Shown here: in pieces, positions 9,052-17,677 of the stretch
How positions within the stretch are numbered: the first letter of the stretch is position 1
Layout of the letters: the number at the start of each line of letters is the position of its first letter
Assembly (NCBI GenBank): GCA_937120535.1
Contig: CAKZJX010000054.1
Span: 1-64,000, forward strand
Origin: an uncultured Anaerolineae bacterium
Lineage (GTDB): Bacteria; Chloroflexota; Anaerolineae; Anaerolineales; Villigracilaceae
Direction: 5' to 3'
DNA length: 64,000 bases
Notes under the pieces: generated by a model
What the model saw: the letters and a program-made list of their open reading frames with translations, nothing else
What the model was told of the DNA's origin: nothing
Databases searched by the model: none
Translations under genes and position numbers: made by a program

Positions 9052-9256
9052 GACAGCCGACGTATTCCGTTGTCGCCGTCGCCCATCTGCTTGTGCACCG
9101 TTTTCCTTCTCCGATCCCAATCGAGATCGCTGCGGGCTGTTCTTGATATAAACCCTGACCGATCACGGGCACTTGCAAGCGGGCATCCTACTTGGATTTA
9201 TTATAGGCACACTTTGCTGAAAATCAACTTAGAATCAAATTAAAATAGCTCAACTG

Positions 9257-9835
9257 ATTTCCTTCATCGGTGTGAGCGGCGTAGGAAAGACAACAGTGGT
9301 GCACGTCCTGGCGCGGCACGGCGATTTCGCTCTTGGGCTGGAAAGCCACCAAGAACGTCCGTTCCAGGCTCAGTTCAAACACGATCCGCGCTATGCTCTG
9401 GCCAATCAATTGGACTATCTGCTGTATCGAGCGGAGCAGGAACGTTTGCTGCGGGCCGATCCTCGGCCGGCATTGGTAGAGGGCGGTTTGGATTTGGATT
9501 TTCACGGATTCACGCGCCTGTTCCACGCCCGAGGCTGGTTGACCGATCCCGAGCTGGACCTGCTACGGCGGTTCTACACCTGGACCCGAAGCCTGCTTCC
9601 CCTACCCGATCGGATCGTCTATCTCACGGCATCCGAGGAAGCGATCCGCGCGCGATTGGCGTCGCGCCACCGTATTAACATTGCGACCGCCGAGGACATT
9701 TCTCTCCTGAAACGTTTCCTGGATGAATGGGTGGATTCTCTACCGGCCGATCGAGTGCTGCGCTTGGATGTGAGTAAGGAGACAGTTGAGTTTGAGCGGT
9801 GTGTTGAGGAGGTGGTTGGGTGGTTGAGAGGGTGA
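9257..9835 (+). CDS. Deoxynucleoside kinase-like P-loop NTPase (start codon uncertain, non-canonical)
   Basis: ISFIGVSGVGKTTVVHVLARHGDFALGLESHQERPF..ALVEGGLDLDFHGFTRLF; Walker A needs residues upstream of GTG 9272; in-frame stop at 9230-9232. Confidence 0.65.
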   Translation: MSFIGVSGVGKTTVVHVLARHGDFALGLESHQERPFQAQFKHDPRYALANQLDYLLYRAEQERLLRADPRPALVEGGLDLDFHGFTRLFHARGWLTDPELDLLRRFYTWTRSLLPLPDRIVYLTASEEAIRARLASRHRINIATAEDISLLKRFLDEWVDSLPADRVLRLDVSKETVEFERCVEEVVGWLRG

Positions 9836-9938
9836 GCAAGAGAGATATTGTACTTATGGCCCGTTTGTGATGAACACGATAGAGGAGCTCCAACCAGATC
9901 GAGTTGCACAACGGGACATTTATAACGTGGAGTAGACG

Positions 9939-10403
9939 ATGACCCAGGTTTTGTACGGCGAACGAATGGGCCGGCAAGGATTGCTTGCCGTCGGATGTAC
10001 AGCGGCTATCCTCAACCAGGCCGGCCAAGTTCTGCTCACGAAGCGGAACGACAACGGTTTGTGGTGCCTGCCGGGAGGGATGATGAACCCAGGCGAGAGC
10101 GTGGAAGAGGCGTGTTTGCGCGAGGTGTGTGAAGAAACCGGCCTGCGCGTTCACCTAAAACGCCTGGTCGGTGTATATAGCGACCCCAACCAACTGGTGA
10201 TCTACGACGACGGCAGCCGCTTCCAGTTCGTGGCTATCCACTTTGAAGCCGAGGTGATCGAAGGAGTCCCTGGCTTGAGCAACGAGACAATAGATGTAGG
10301 TTGGTTCTGGCCAGATGACCTAGAACGTTTAGAAATTCTGGGCAATCATAAAAGGCGAATCGAAGATACGCTGTTGCGCCAAGCACAGGCCGTGTTTCGC
10401 TAG
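9939..10403 (+). CDS. NUDIX hydrolase
   Basis: Nudix box GGMMNPGESVEEACLREVCEETGL. Confidence 0.93.
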   Translation: MTQVLYGERMGRQGLLAVGCTAAILNQAGQVLLTKRNDNGLWCLPGGMMNPGESVEEACLREVCEETGLRVHLKRLVGVYSDPNQLVIYDDGSRFQFVAIHFEAEVIEGVPGLSNETIDVGWFWPDDLERLEILGNHKRRIEDTLLRQAQAVFR

Positions 10404-10570
10404 AGGAGATGCTCTGGGCCGGCAGAGGCGCCCTCCTCAAGCACTACCTATCCGAACGAGCGAAGATGGCCTCTGTGTCTTCTTGCAAGACCGTGTAGCG
10501 GCGAAGCGCCTGCGGCCGGCGCCGATCAGATTTGATATAATTGCCCCACTCCAATCGATCGATCCTGCCT

Positions 10571-11041
10571 ATGCTTTCTCCATCTGCCCAGAAGATCCAA
10601 AACCTACTGCGAGAACAGGGATACCCCTACACGGTTATCGAGTATGCCGAGTCAACGCGCACAGCCCAAGAGGCCGCCGAGCGTGCAGGATGCGCCTTAG
10701 GCCAAATCGTCAAGTCTTTGATCTTCAAAGGACGCGACAGCGGAAGGCCTATCCTGGTTCTGACCAGCGGTGCCAATCGGGTCAACGAGAAACGGATTGC
10801 CGAATATGTTGGCGAGCCGATTGTTCGCGCCGACGCTGAGTTTGTGCGCAACGTGACGGGCTTTGCCATCGGCGGCGTGCCGCCCATTGGGCACTGGCGA
10901 AAAATAGAAACGTTCATAGACGAAGATTTTTTGCAATACCCAACCGTGTGGGCCGCCGCCGGTACACCGAACGCCATCTTTGAACTCAAGACCGAAGACT
11001 TGCAGAAGATGACCGGCGGGAAGATCGTCTCGATCAAGTGA
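10571..11041 (+). CDS. YbaK/EbsC-family aminoacyl-tRNA deacylase
   Basis: VIEYAESTRTAQEAAERAGCALGQIVKSLIFKGRDSGRPILVLTSGANRVNEKRIAE, AVGGVPPIGH-type motif FAIGGVPPIGHW. Confidence 0.92.
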   Translation: MLSPSAQKIQNLLREQGYPYTVIEYAESTRTAQEAAERAGCALGQIVKSLIFKGRDSGRPILVLTSGANRVNEKRIAEYVGEPIVRADAEFVRNVTGFAIGGVPPIGHWRKIETFIDEDFLQYPTVWAAAGTPNAIFELKTEDLQKMTGGKIVSIK

Positions 11042-11297
11042 GCCGGCCAGCCAAAAAAGGGGGAAGTTAGGAGCCAGGCATGTTGTCTGGCTTGCCACAG
11101 CACCTTGCTCTGGTGCGCACAGACAATCATCCAAATATTCTCCTAGCTTAACAGGTTTTTGCAAGGGCGTTTTTCCTTTTGTGTTGTATAATGTCTAAGA
11201 GGCGCTCATACTACCATCCACGCTCATCGCAGACCTCGCCACAGGAACGCCAGGAACTGCCGTATTCTATTCCTCGTCTAGCTTTCATAGAGTTGGT

Positions 11298-11804
11298 ATG
11301 ACCAACGAACTCGGCGCCCAGAACAATTTATACGATGAGTACGTCTTCCGGCTTTTGCTGGAGCATGAAGTGGCCTATGCGCAACGCTATCCCACACCGC
11401 TCTCCCTGCTGCATATTGGCTTAGCGCTGATCAACCCCACGCAAGCCGAACGAGAAAATGCACCGATAGCCCTGGCTAAGATCCTAAACTCGCGCTTGCG
11501 CCGCGCCGACATTCCAGCGCGCATCGGGAGTGACTTTCTGGTCCTCATGCCAAACACCGATGAAAAGGGGCCGCGCGCCGTATGCGAACGGCTCCTGCGC
11601 ACGACTCTGGGCACACAACAGATAGAACCGGGGTTCGCCACTCGCGTCACCATCTGCATTGGCATGGCCAGCCACCCTGGCGGACCTACCTTGAGCGCCG
11701 AACGATTGATGCACGAAGCCAAGATGGCCTTGAAACAAGCTCTCGCCCTAGGCCCCCAGACCTACCATGCTTATGGCGATACGCTCATACGTCAACCTGA
11801 CTGA
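11298..11804 (+). CDS. Degenerate GGDEF-like domain protein
   Basis: LSLLHIGLALINPTQ..LAKILNSRLRRADIPARIGSDFLVLMPNT..AERLMHEAKMALKQAL; GGDEF signature replaced by IGSDF. Confidence 0.6.
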   Translation: MTNELGAQNNLYDEYVFRLLLEHEVAYAQRYPTPLSLLHIGLALINPTQAERENAPIALAKILNSRLRRADIPARIGSDFLVLMPNTDEKGPRAVCERLLRTTLGTQQIEPGFATRVTICIGMASHPGGPTLSAERLMHEAKMALKQALALGPQTYHAYGDTLIRQPD

Positions 11805-11813
11805 TCGATCATC

Positions 11814-12614
11814 ATGATAAAACGTCTCCTCACCTCTTCTCTAGGCTTTTTGTTCGTTCTATCGGCTTGCAATTTACCTGGTTCGATCCAAGCGTCGCCT
11901 CCTCCATTTGACAACCAGGTCGCTACGGTGGTGGCCCAAACCTTAGCCGCTCTGAGCACCCCTGGCGATCATCCTACTCCCACCATGCCGGTTGCCGCCA
12001 CGCCCACCTCGCCCATCGAGACCCCTCTAGCCATTTCTCCCTCACCGGCGGCCGGCCTCGCGGCCACCGGCACTCCACAAGCCACCATCTTAACCGTCGA
12101 CTCGAACACCAACTGCCGTGAAGGCCCAGGCACCAACTACTCGATCGTGATCACTCTCGTGCCCGGCACGATCTACCAGATCGTCGCCCGCTCCGCCGAC
12201 GACCGCTACTGGGTCGTGACCGACGGCCGCAACAAACCCTGCTGGGTGTTGGCCGAGTACTCGAATGCTTTCGGGAACGTCGCCCTCTTGCCGGTGATCA
12301 CCCCCTTGGCAGCCACCTTGGCCCCTGGCGGATTGCAGGCGCCGACCAGCCTGCGCTACCAGTTCTTCTGTCGGTTTGTCGGCCCAGGGACCGAGATCAC
12401 CGTGACCCTGACCTGGACCGATCGCTCCACCAACGAAACCGGTTTTCGGGTCTACCGCAACGGTGTGGCCGTGGCCCAAGTGCCGGCCAACACCACTACT
12501 TACACCGATGTCTTCACTGGCAGCGCAACAGTCACCTACACGTATCGCATTGGGGCGTTCAACGCCGCCGGCGAGGCCTTGGGCAATCCGATCTCGTTCT
12601 CCTGCCAGGGATAA
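11814..12614 (+). CDS. Putative lipoprotein with SH3b-like and fibronectin III-like domains
   Basis: Lipobox LFVLSACN; SH3b-like VDSNTNCREGPGTNYSIVITLVPGTIYQIVARSADDRYWVVTDG; FnIII-like TLTWTDRSTNETGFRVYRNGVAV. Confidence 0.75.
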   Translation: MIKRLLTSSLGFLFVLSACNLPGSIQASPPPFDNQVATVVAQTLAALSTPGDHPTPTMPVAATPTSPIETPLAISPSPAAGLAATGTPQATILTVDSNTNCREGPGTNYSIVITLVPGTIYQIVARSADDRYWVVTDGRNKPCWVLAEYSNAFGNVALLPVITPLAATLAPGGLQAPTSLRYQFFCRFVGPGTEITVTLTWTDRSTNETGFRVYRNGVAVAQVPANTTTYTDVFTGSATVTYTYRIGAFNAAGEALGNPISFSCQG

Positions 12615-12634
12615 CCCCTCATCCCAGAATCGAA

Positions 12635-12658
12635 AGTGCCCTCCTGGAGGAGGGCACT
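12635..12658. terminator. Hairpin between convergent genes
   Basis: AGTGCCCTCC-tgga-GGAGGGCACT followed by CTCTTG. Confidence 0.6.
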
Positions 12659-12694
12659 CTTGAGCGTTTCGACTTGGCCTTGGCGCGGCCGGCC

Positions 12695-15487
12695 TTAGCC
12701 ATCTTGCGGGTTGTCGTCTTGGCGGCCGACTTCTTGGCTGTTATCTTTTGCCCTTTTTTTGGTCTTCTTTGCCATTGCCTTGGCCGAGGCTGGCTCACTA
12801 CCTTCCTGCAGCGGGTACTTCAATGCTGCATGGGCCGCTGCCAATCGGGCGATCGGCACGCGGAAAGGCGAACAAGAGACATAATCGTTGCCGATCAGAT
12901 GGCACCATTCGATCGATTCGGGATCGCCGCCATGTTCGCCGCAGATGCCCACCTCGAGATCAGGACGCGTCTTGCGCCCCTCTTCGATCGCCCATTTCAT
13001 CAACATCCCAACTCCCTCTCGATCGAGGGTCTGGAACGGATTCTTTGGCAAGATGCCCTGTTCAACGTAGGTGATCAAGAAATTGCGCTCGGCGTCATCG
13101 CGCGAATAACCAAACGTCATCTGGGTCAGATCATTGGTCCCAAAGGAGAAGAACTGAGCTATGCGAGCGATCTCGCCGGCGGTCACAGCTGCGCGCGGGA
13201 TCTCGATCATCGTCCCAAACTTGTAGTCAAAGCTCACGCCCTTCTCCTCCATGACCGTCTTCGCAATGCGCTCCAAGCGGGGTTGGATCCACTCCAATTC
13301 CTTCACCGTACCGGTAAGCGGGATCATCACTTCGGGCTTGACCACCACCCCACGCAAGGCGCAATTGGCCGCTGCTTCAAAGATGGCCTGCACCTGCATC
13401 TCCACGATCTCCGGCATCACGATGCTCAGGCGAACGCCGCGCAAACCCATCATCGGGTTGGCTTCGTGCATCGAGCGTATAGCGGCCAAGAGCTTCTCCT
13501 TCTGGGCCAGGCCCTCGGTCTCGCCCTTAACACGCAGGGTGATCACTTCCTCGAGGAGCTTCTCCTCATCGGGCATGAACTCGTGGAGCGGCGGGTCGAT
13601 CAAGCGGATGATCACCGGATAACCATCCATCGCCTCAAACAGCCCCTCAAAGTCCTGGCGCTGATAGGGCAACAACTGGTCTAGGGCGGCCTTGCGCTTC
13701 TCTACCGTATCGGCCAGGATCATCTCCTGAACAATCGGCAAGCGCTCTGGTTCGAAGAACATGTGCTCGGTTCGACACAGGCCAATGCCCTTGGCTCCAT
13801 AGGCGCGGGCACGGCGGGCATCCTTGGGATAGTCTGCATTGGCCCAGACCTGCAGCCGAGCGATCTGATCGGCCCATTCCAGCAAGGTCATCAGCTCGGT
13901 CTGCTCTTCTAACGACGGCGTGACCGTGGGGATCTTGCCCAAAAAGACCTCGCCGGTGGAACCATCTAACGAGAGCCATTCTCCTTCTCGGATCACACGC
14001 CCATTGACGGTCATCTGACGGTTTTCAAGATCGATTTTGAGGGTTGAAGCGCCAACGACAGCCGGGATGCCAAACTGGCGCGCCACCACCGCAGCGTGAG
14101 AGGTCGCTCCCCCTTCACTGGTCAAAATGCCCTTAGACGCAATCATGCCATGCACATCGTCGGGTTTGGTGAAAGGTCGCACCATGATCACATCTTGTTT
14201 GTGTTCTTTGGCCATGCGTTCGGCTGTATCAGCATCAAAATAAATCTGTCCTACCGCAGCGCCTGGCGAAGCATTTACGCCGCGAGCGATCCCTTCGGCA
14301 TGTTTGCGAGCATCTTCATCGAATTGAGGGTGCAGCAAGGTGTCCACGTCGTTCGGCGAGATGCGGCGCACCGCTTCTTCACGGGTGATCAGTCCTTCGT
14401 TGGCCATATCCACGGCGATCTTGACCGCGGCTCGGGCGGTTCGTTTCCCGCTGCGGGTCTGCAACATCCATAGCTTGCCGCGCTCGATAGTAAATTCCAC
14501 ATCCTGCATGTCTTTGTAATGCTTCTCGAGGCGATTGGCGATCTGAATGAATTCCTGATAGGCCTGAGGCAGTTCTTCTTTGAGCTTTTCAATCGGTTCG
14601 GCGTTGCGAATACCCGCTACCACGTCTTCGCCCTGAGCGTTGAGTAGATACTCGCCAAAGATCCTCTTCTCTCCAGTGGAAGGATCGCGAGTGAAGGCCA
14701 CACCGGTACCCGAGTCGAAGCCCATATTGCCGAAGACCATGGTGACAATGTTAACTGCCGTCCCCAGGTCGTCAGGAATGTTGGTGGCGCGGCGATAGTC
14801 CACAGCACGCTTGCCCATCCAGGACTCAAACACGGCTTTGGTCGCCAGCTCGAGTTGGGTGTAAACATCTTGAGGAAATTCTTGGCCGATATGGCGCCGA
14901 TAGCGCTCCTTGAAGAGGGAGACCAAGGCCTTCCAGTCTTCGGCGGTCATTTCGGTGTCCACGTTGTAGCCGCGTTGTTCTTTGTATTCTGCCAGGGGAT
15001 GCTCAAACACCTCATCGGGCAAGCCGTAGACCGTGGTGCCAAACATCTCGATCAGGCGGCGGTAGGAATCCCAGGCAAAGCGTGGGTTGTCGGTTAGGCG
15101 GCTCAGACCTTCAACTACTTCGTCGTTTAGGCCGATGTTCAGGATGGTATCCATCATTCCTGGCATAGAGAATTTGGCGCCCGATCGGCAAGAGACCAGC
15201 AACGGGTTCGCAGGATCGCCGAATTTCTTTTTGGTCTTTCTCTCGATCTTCTTCATGGCCGCCAACACCTGGTCCCACATGCCAGGCGGAAATTCGCCGG
15301 TCTTGCGATACTCGTTGCAAGCCTCGGTGGTGACGGTGAAGCCGGGTGGGACTGGAACGCCAGCACGGGTCATATCGAACAAGCCGGCCCCCTTGCCCCC
15401 CAACAGAGCTTTGATCGCATCCCACGAACCACCGGTCGCCTTTTCAACCGCAGCAAATTCATCGAACAAATAGACCCAATGTTTCAT
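12695..15487 (-). CDS. ppdK: Pyruvate, phosphate dikinase
   Basis: VYLFDEFAAVEKATGGSWDAIKALLGGKGAGLFDMTRAGVPVPPGFTVTTEAC, GILTSEGGATSHAAVVARQFGIPAVVG, EVGICGEHGGDPESI; C-terminal ~20 residues may be frameshifted. Confidence 0.96.
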   Translation of the reverse strand: MKHWVYLFDEFAAVEKATGGSWDAIKALLGGKGAGLFDMTRAGVPVPPGFTVTTEACNEYRKTGEFPPGMWDQVLAAMKKIERKTKKKFGDPANPLLVSCRSGAKFSMPGMMDTILNIGLNDEVVEGLSRLTDNPRFAWDSYRRLIEMFGTTVYGLPDEVFEHPLAEYKEQRGYNVDTEMTAEDWKALVSLFKERYRRHIGQEFPQDVYTQLELATKAVFESWMGKRAVDYRRATNIPDDLGTAVNIVTMVFGNMGFDSGTGVAFTRDPSTGEKRIFGEYLLNAQGEDVVAGIRNAEPIEKLKEELPQAYQEFIQIANRLEKHYKDMQDVEFTIERGKLWMLQTRSGKRTARAAVKIAVDMANEGLITREEAVRRISPNDVDTLLHPQFDEDARKHAEGIARGVNASPGAAVGQIYFDADTAERMAKEHKQDVIMVRPFTKPDDVHGMIASKGILTSEGGATSHAAVVARQFGIPAVVGASTLKIDLENRQMTVNGRVIREGEWLSLDGSTGEVFLGKIPTVTPSLEEQTELMTLLEWADQIARLQVWANADYPKDARRARAYGAKGIGLCRTEHMFFEPERLPIVQEMILADTVEKRKAALDQLLPYQRQDFEGLFEAMDGYPVIIRLIDPPLHEFMPDEEKLLEEVITLRVKGETEGLAQKEKLLAAIRSMHEANPMMGLRGVRLSIVMPEIVEMQVQAIFEAAANCALRGVVVKPEVMIPLTGTVKELEWIQPRLERIAKTVMEEKGVSFDYKFGTMIEIPRAAVTAGEIARIAQFFSFGTNDLTQMTFGYSRDDAERNFLITYVEQGILPKNPFQTLDREGVGMLMKWAIEEGRKTRPDLEVGICGEHGGDPESIEWCHLIGNDYVSCSPFRVPIARLAAAHAALKYPLQEGSEPASAKAMAKKTKKRAKDNSQEVGRQDDNPQDG

Positions 15488-15858
15488 GATAAACCTCCAA
15501 ACATGGGAAAAGTGGTTGCATTTCTAGAGAAAGAGTGGATAGCGAGGCTACAAAAACCCATCGCAAACCATCGAGAGACGTTCCATGTGTTCCCCGATTT
15601 TTGTCTGCGAACGGTAATCCCTTCGTGAAAATTACACGGGCGATAGTGTACCATAGGAGTAGCAATCATAGGAAAGCACAGCGGACTCCAAATGCCACTA
15701 TTTTCCCCTACAAATGTCATCTTCTACCAACATATGGACGTCGTCAACGCTAGGAATGCCGAGACAAAACAAGGATTTATGAAGGGTGTATCAACTGCGG
15801 CATTATCTGTAAACCATCTGCAAAGTATAGAACGCCAAGGATCGAGCATAATAAAATC

Positions 15859-16305
15859 ATGATGACTATCCTTTGCGTAGACGATGACCCGGCTACCACT
15901 GAACTGATTGCGCTGTTGCTAAAACCCTATGGCTTCCAGGTGTTGACAACCACCCAACCCCAGGAGGTCGTACCGCTCATCCTGAAACATCCGCTCCAAG
16001 CGATAGTGCTGGATCTGATGATGCCGGAGATGGATGGGTGTCAGGTTTGTCAAGCAGTGCGCCAGGTGAGCAACATTCCCATCTTGATCCTCTCGGCCTT
16101 AAACGACCCACAGACGATCGCAGCTGCTTTGGATAGCGGCGCTGACGATTACCTAACCAAACCGGTTGCCGGCAATATTTTAGCCGCCCATTTGAGCCGC
16201 CTGATCAAGAGACAGGAGAGCAGCTCGATCAACAACAGAGATGTTCTTCCCTCCAAGTTGCTGCTCAAGCCTTCTATCTCTTCCGCACCTACGGAAGGTT
16301 CTTGA
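15859..16305 (+). CDS. Response regulator receiver (CheY-like)
   Basis: TILCVDDDPATTELIALLLKPYGFQV, IVLDLMMPEMDGCQVCQAVR, ILILSALND, DDYLTKPVA. Confidence 0.92.
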   Translation: MMTILCVDDDPATTELIALLLKPYGFQVLTTTQPQEVVPLILKHPLQAIVLDLMMPEMDGCQVCQAVRQVSNIPILILSALNDPQTIAAALDSGADDYLTKPVAGNILAAHLSRLIKRQESSSINNRDVLPSKLLLKPSISSAPTEGS

Positions 16306-16330
16306 GGGAATGTCTGATGTGGGAAGGCGG

Positions 16331-17122
16331 CTAGAGCAGGGCAGCACGCGCACCGCCCTGCTTTATCTTCTTGAGCGCTTCGGCCACCGCCTGAGGGAAC
16401 TCCATCATCGGCATGTGACCGCCCTGTGGCAATTCCACCGAATGGGCGTGAGGGACGGCAGCTTTGATCTCGCGCGCTCGGTCGATCGGGATCAGAGCGT
16501 CGGCCTGGCCATGGATGACGACCACGGGAAACTTCACCTGGGGCAACAGGCTGAGGGTTTCACGGCGTTCGGCAATGGCGCGCAGGGCGCCGATGAAGGC
16601 CGCCGGTCGCTGCTTTTTCATCAGGTCGTGAAGCGTCTTGCGCAAGTCCTCATTCGGGGTGAGTTTCTCGGTCATGAACGCGACGATGTCGCCGATGCCC
16701 TCTTCTTCGATCTGCCGGATCTGGGCATACCGTCCAGCGCGTCGTTCAGGGGTATCGGCTGCCGCCTGGGAGGCCACCAACCCCAAGCCGCGCAGCCGTT
16801 GGGGATAGGCCGCCAGGAAGGCTAGAGAAATGTAGCCGCCCATCGAGTGGCCGGCCAGGAAAGCTGACTCTAGACCGAGATGATCGAGCAGGGCTGCCAC
16901 ATCACTGGCCAGGTCATCCATGGTGAACGGCATCTCTACCGCTTGGCTCTGACCAAACCCGCGCACATCGGGCAGGATCAGATCAAAGTCATCCTCAAGC
17001 AGGAGGACCACGCTATCCCAGATGGTGTGATCGAGGGGAAAGCCGTGGATCAAAACCAGCGGTTCGCCGCGGCCACGACGTTCGTAGGCCAAAACTCGTT
17101 GCTCAACGGTAAAGGTCTGCAT
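16331..17122 (-). CDS. Alpha/beta hydrolase
   Basis: LVLIHGFPLDHTIWDSVV, FLAGHSMGGYISLAFLAAYP nucleophile elbow GHSMG, VIHGQADALIP. Confidence 0.93.
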   Translation of the reverse strand: MQTFTVEQRVLAYERRGRGEPLVLIHGFPLDHTIWDSVVLLLEDDFDLILPDVRGFGQSQAVEMPFTMDDLASDVAALLDHLGLESAFLAGHSMGGYISLAFLAAYPQRLRGLGLVASQAAADTPERRAGRYAQIRQIEEEGIGDIVAFMTEKLTPNEDLRKTLHDLMKKQRPAAFIGALRAIAERRETLSLLPQVKFPVVVIHGQADALIPIDRAREIKAAVPHAHSVELPQGGHMPMMEFPQAVAEALKKIKQGGARAALL

Positions 17123-17137
17123 GGATTCACCTCCTAT

Positions 17138-17677
17138 CTAACCATAGCGCCAGTTGACAGGCGCTTTCAGCTTGCTGCCTAATTTGGAGTAATAGTAGAC
17201 AAAGCCATGGTCGCGCCCGAACTCGTATAGGCGACGGGTGATGTCCACATCGCTCTTGCAATACTCGGCCACCTTGTCCAGCTCACCGCGCCGAAACCAC
17301 TCAACACTTTGCAGGCCATCGCCGGTTTTCGAGATGCCCAGGGTGGCCCGAGCTAGCGAATCGAGGCGGAGGCGGAAGCCCAGGGTTCGGGTGAGATCGA
17401 CCAGCATGTCGGTGGTGGGAATGCGAGCGAGGATCCCGCTCGGGGCGTAGGGGCGAAGGACTTCGTAGTCGAAGGCCAATAGGTTAAAGCCGATCACACG
17501 GTCGGCGGTTTGCAGTTCGGCAATCAGGGCTGGGACGTCGGATTCCCAATACACGGCGAAATCATTGCGCGCCGTGGACCAGGTGACGCCACAAGCCAAC
17601 CGCAAGGAGGCCGGGTGATGGTCACCGATTTCTTTGAAGGTGTATTGCGTCTCTAGGTCGAAGTACACCAGGTTCAT
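17138..17677 (-). CDS. Ribonuclease H-like / DEDD exonuclease-like protein
   Basis: MNLVYFDLETQYTFKEIG, VIGFNLLAFDYEVLRPYA, KVAEYCKSDVDITRRLYEFGRDHGFVYY. Confidence 0.75.
   Translation of the reverse strand: MNLVYFDLETQYTFKEIGDHHPASLRLACGVTWSTARNDFAVYWESDVPALIAELQTADRVIGFNLLAFDYEVLRPYAPSGILARIPTTDMLVDLTRTLGFRLRLDSLARATLGISKTGDGLQSVEWFRRGELDKVAEYCKSDVDITRRLYEFGRDHGFVYYYSKLGSKLKAPVNWRYG

Noticed and set aside
8704-9178. Minus-strand ORFs containing RSAPGGIRTHNLLIRSQALYPLSYGS and the related PRRDSNPQPTDSKSGALSIEL
   Set aside because: These are the well-known artefactual translations antisense to a tRNA; the real feature is tRNA-Arg at 8869-8941.
12674-13684. 336-aa plus-strand ORF antisense to ppdK
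   Set aside because: Composition typical of the antisense of a conserved GC-rich gene (H/L/D-rich); ppdK on the other strand is unambiguous.
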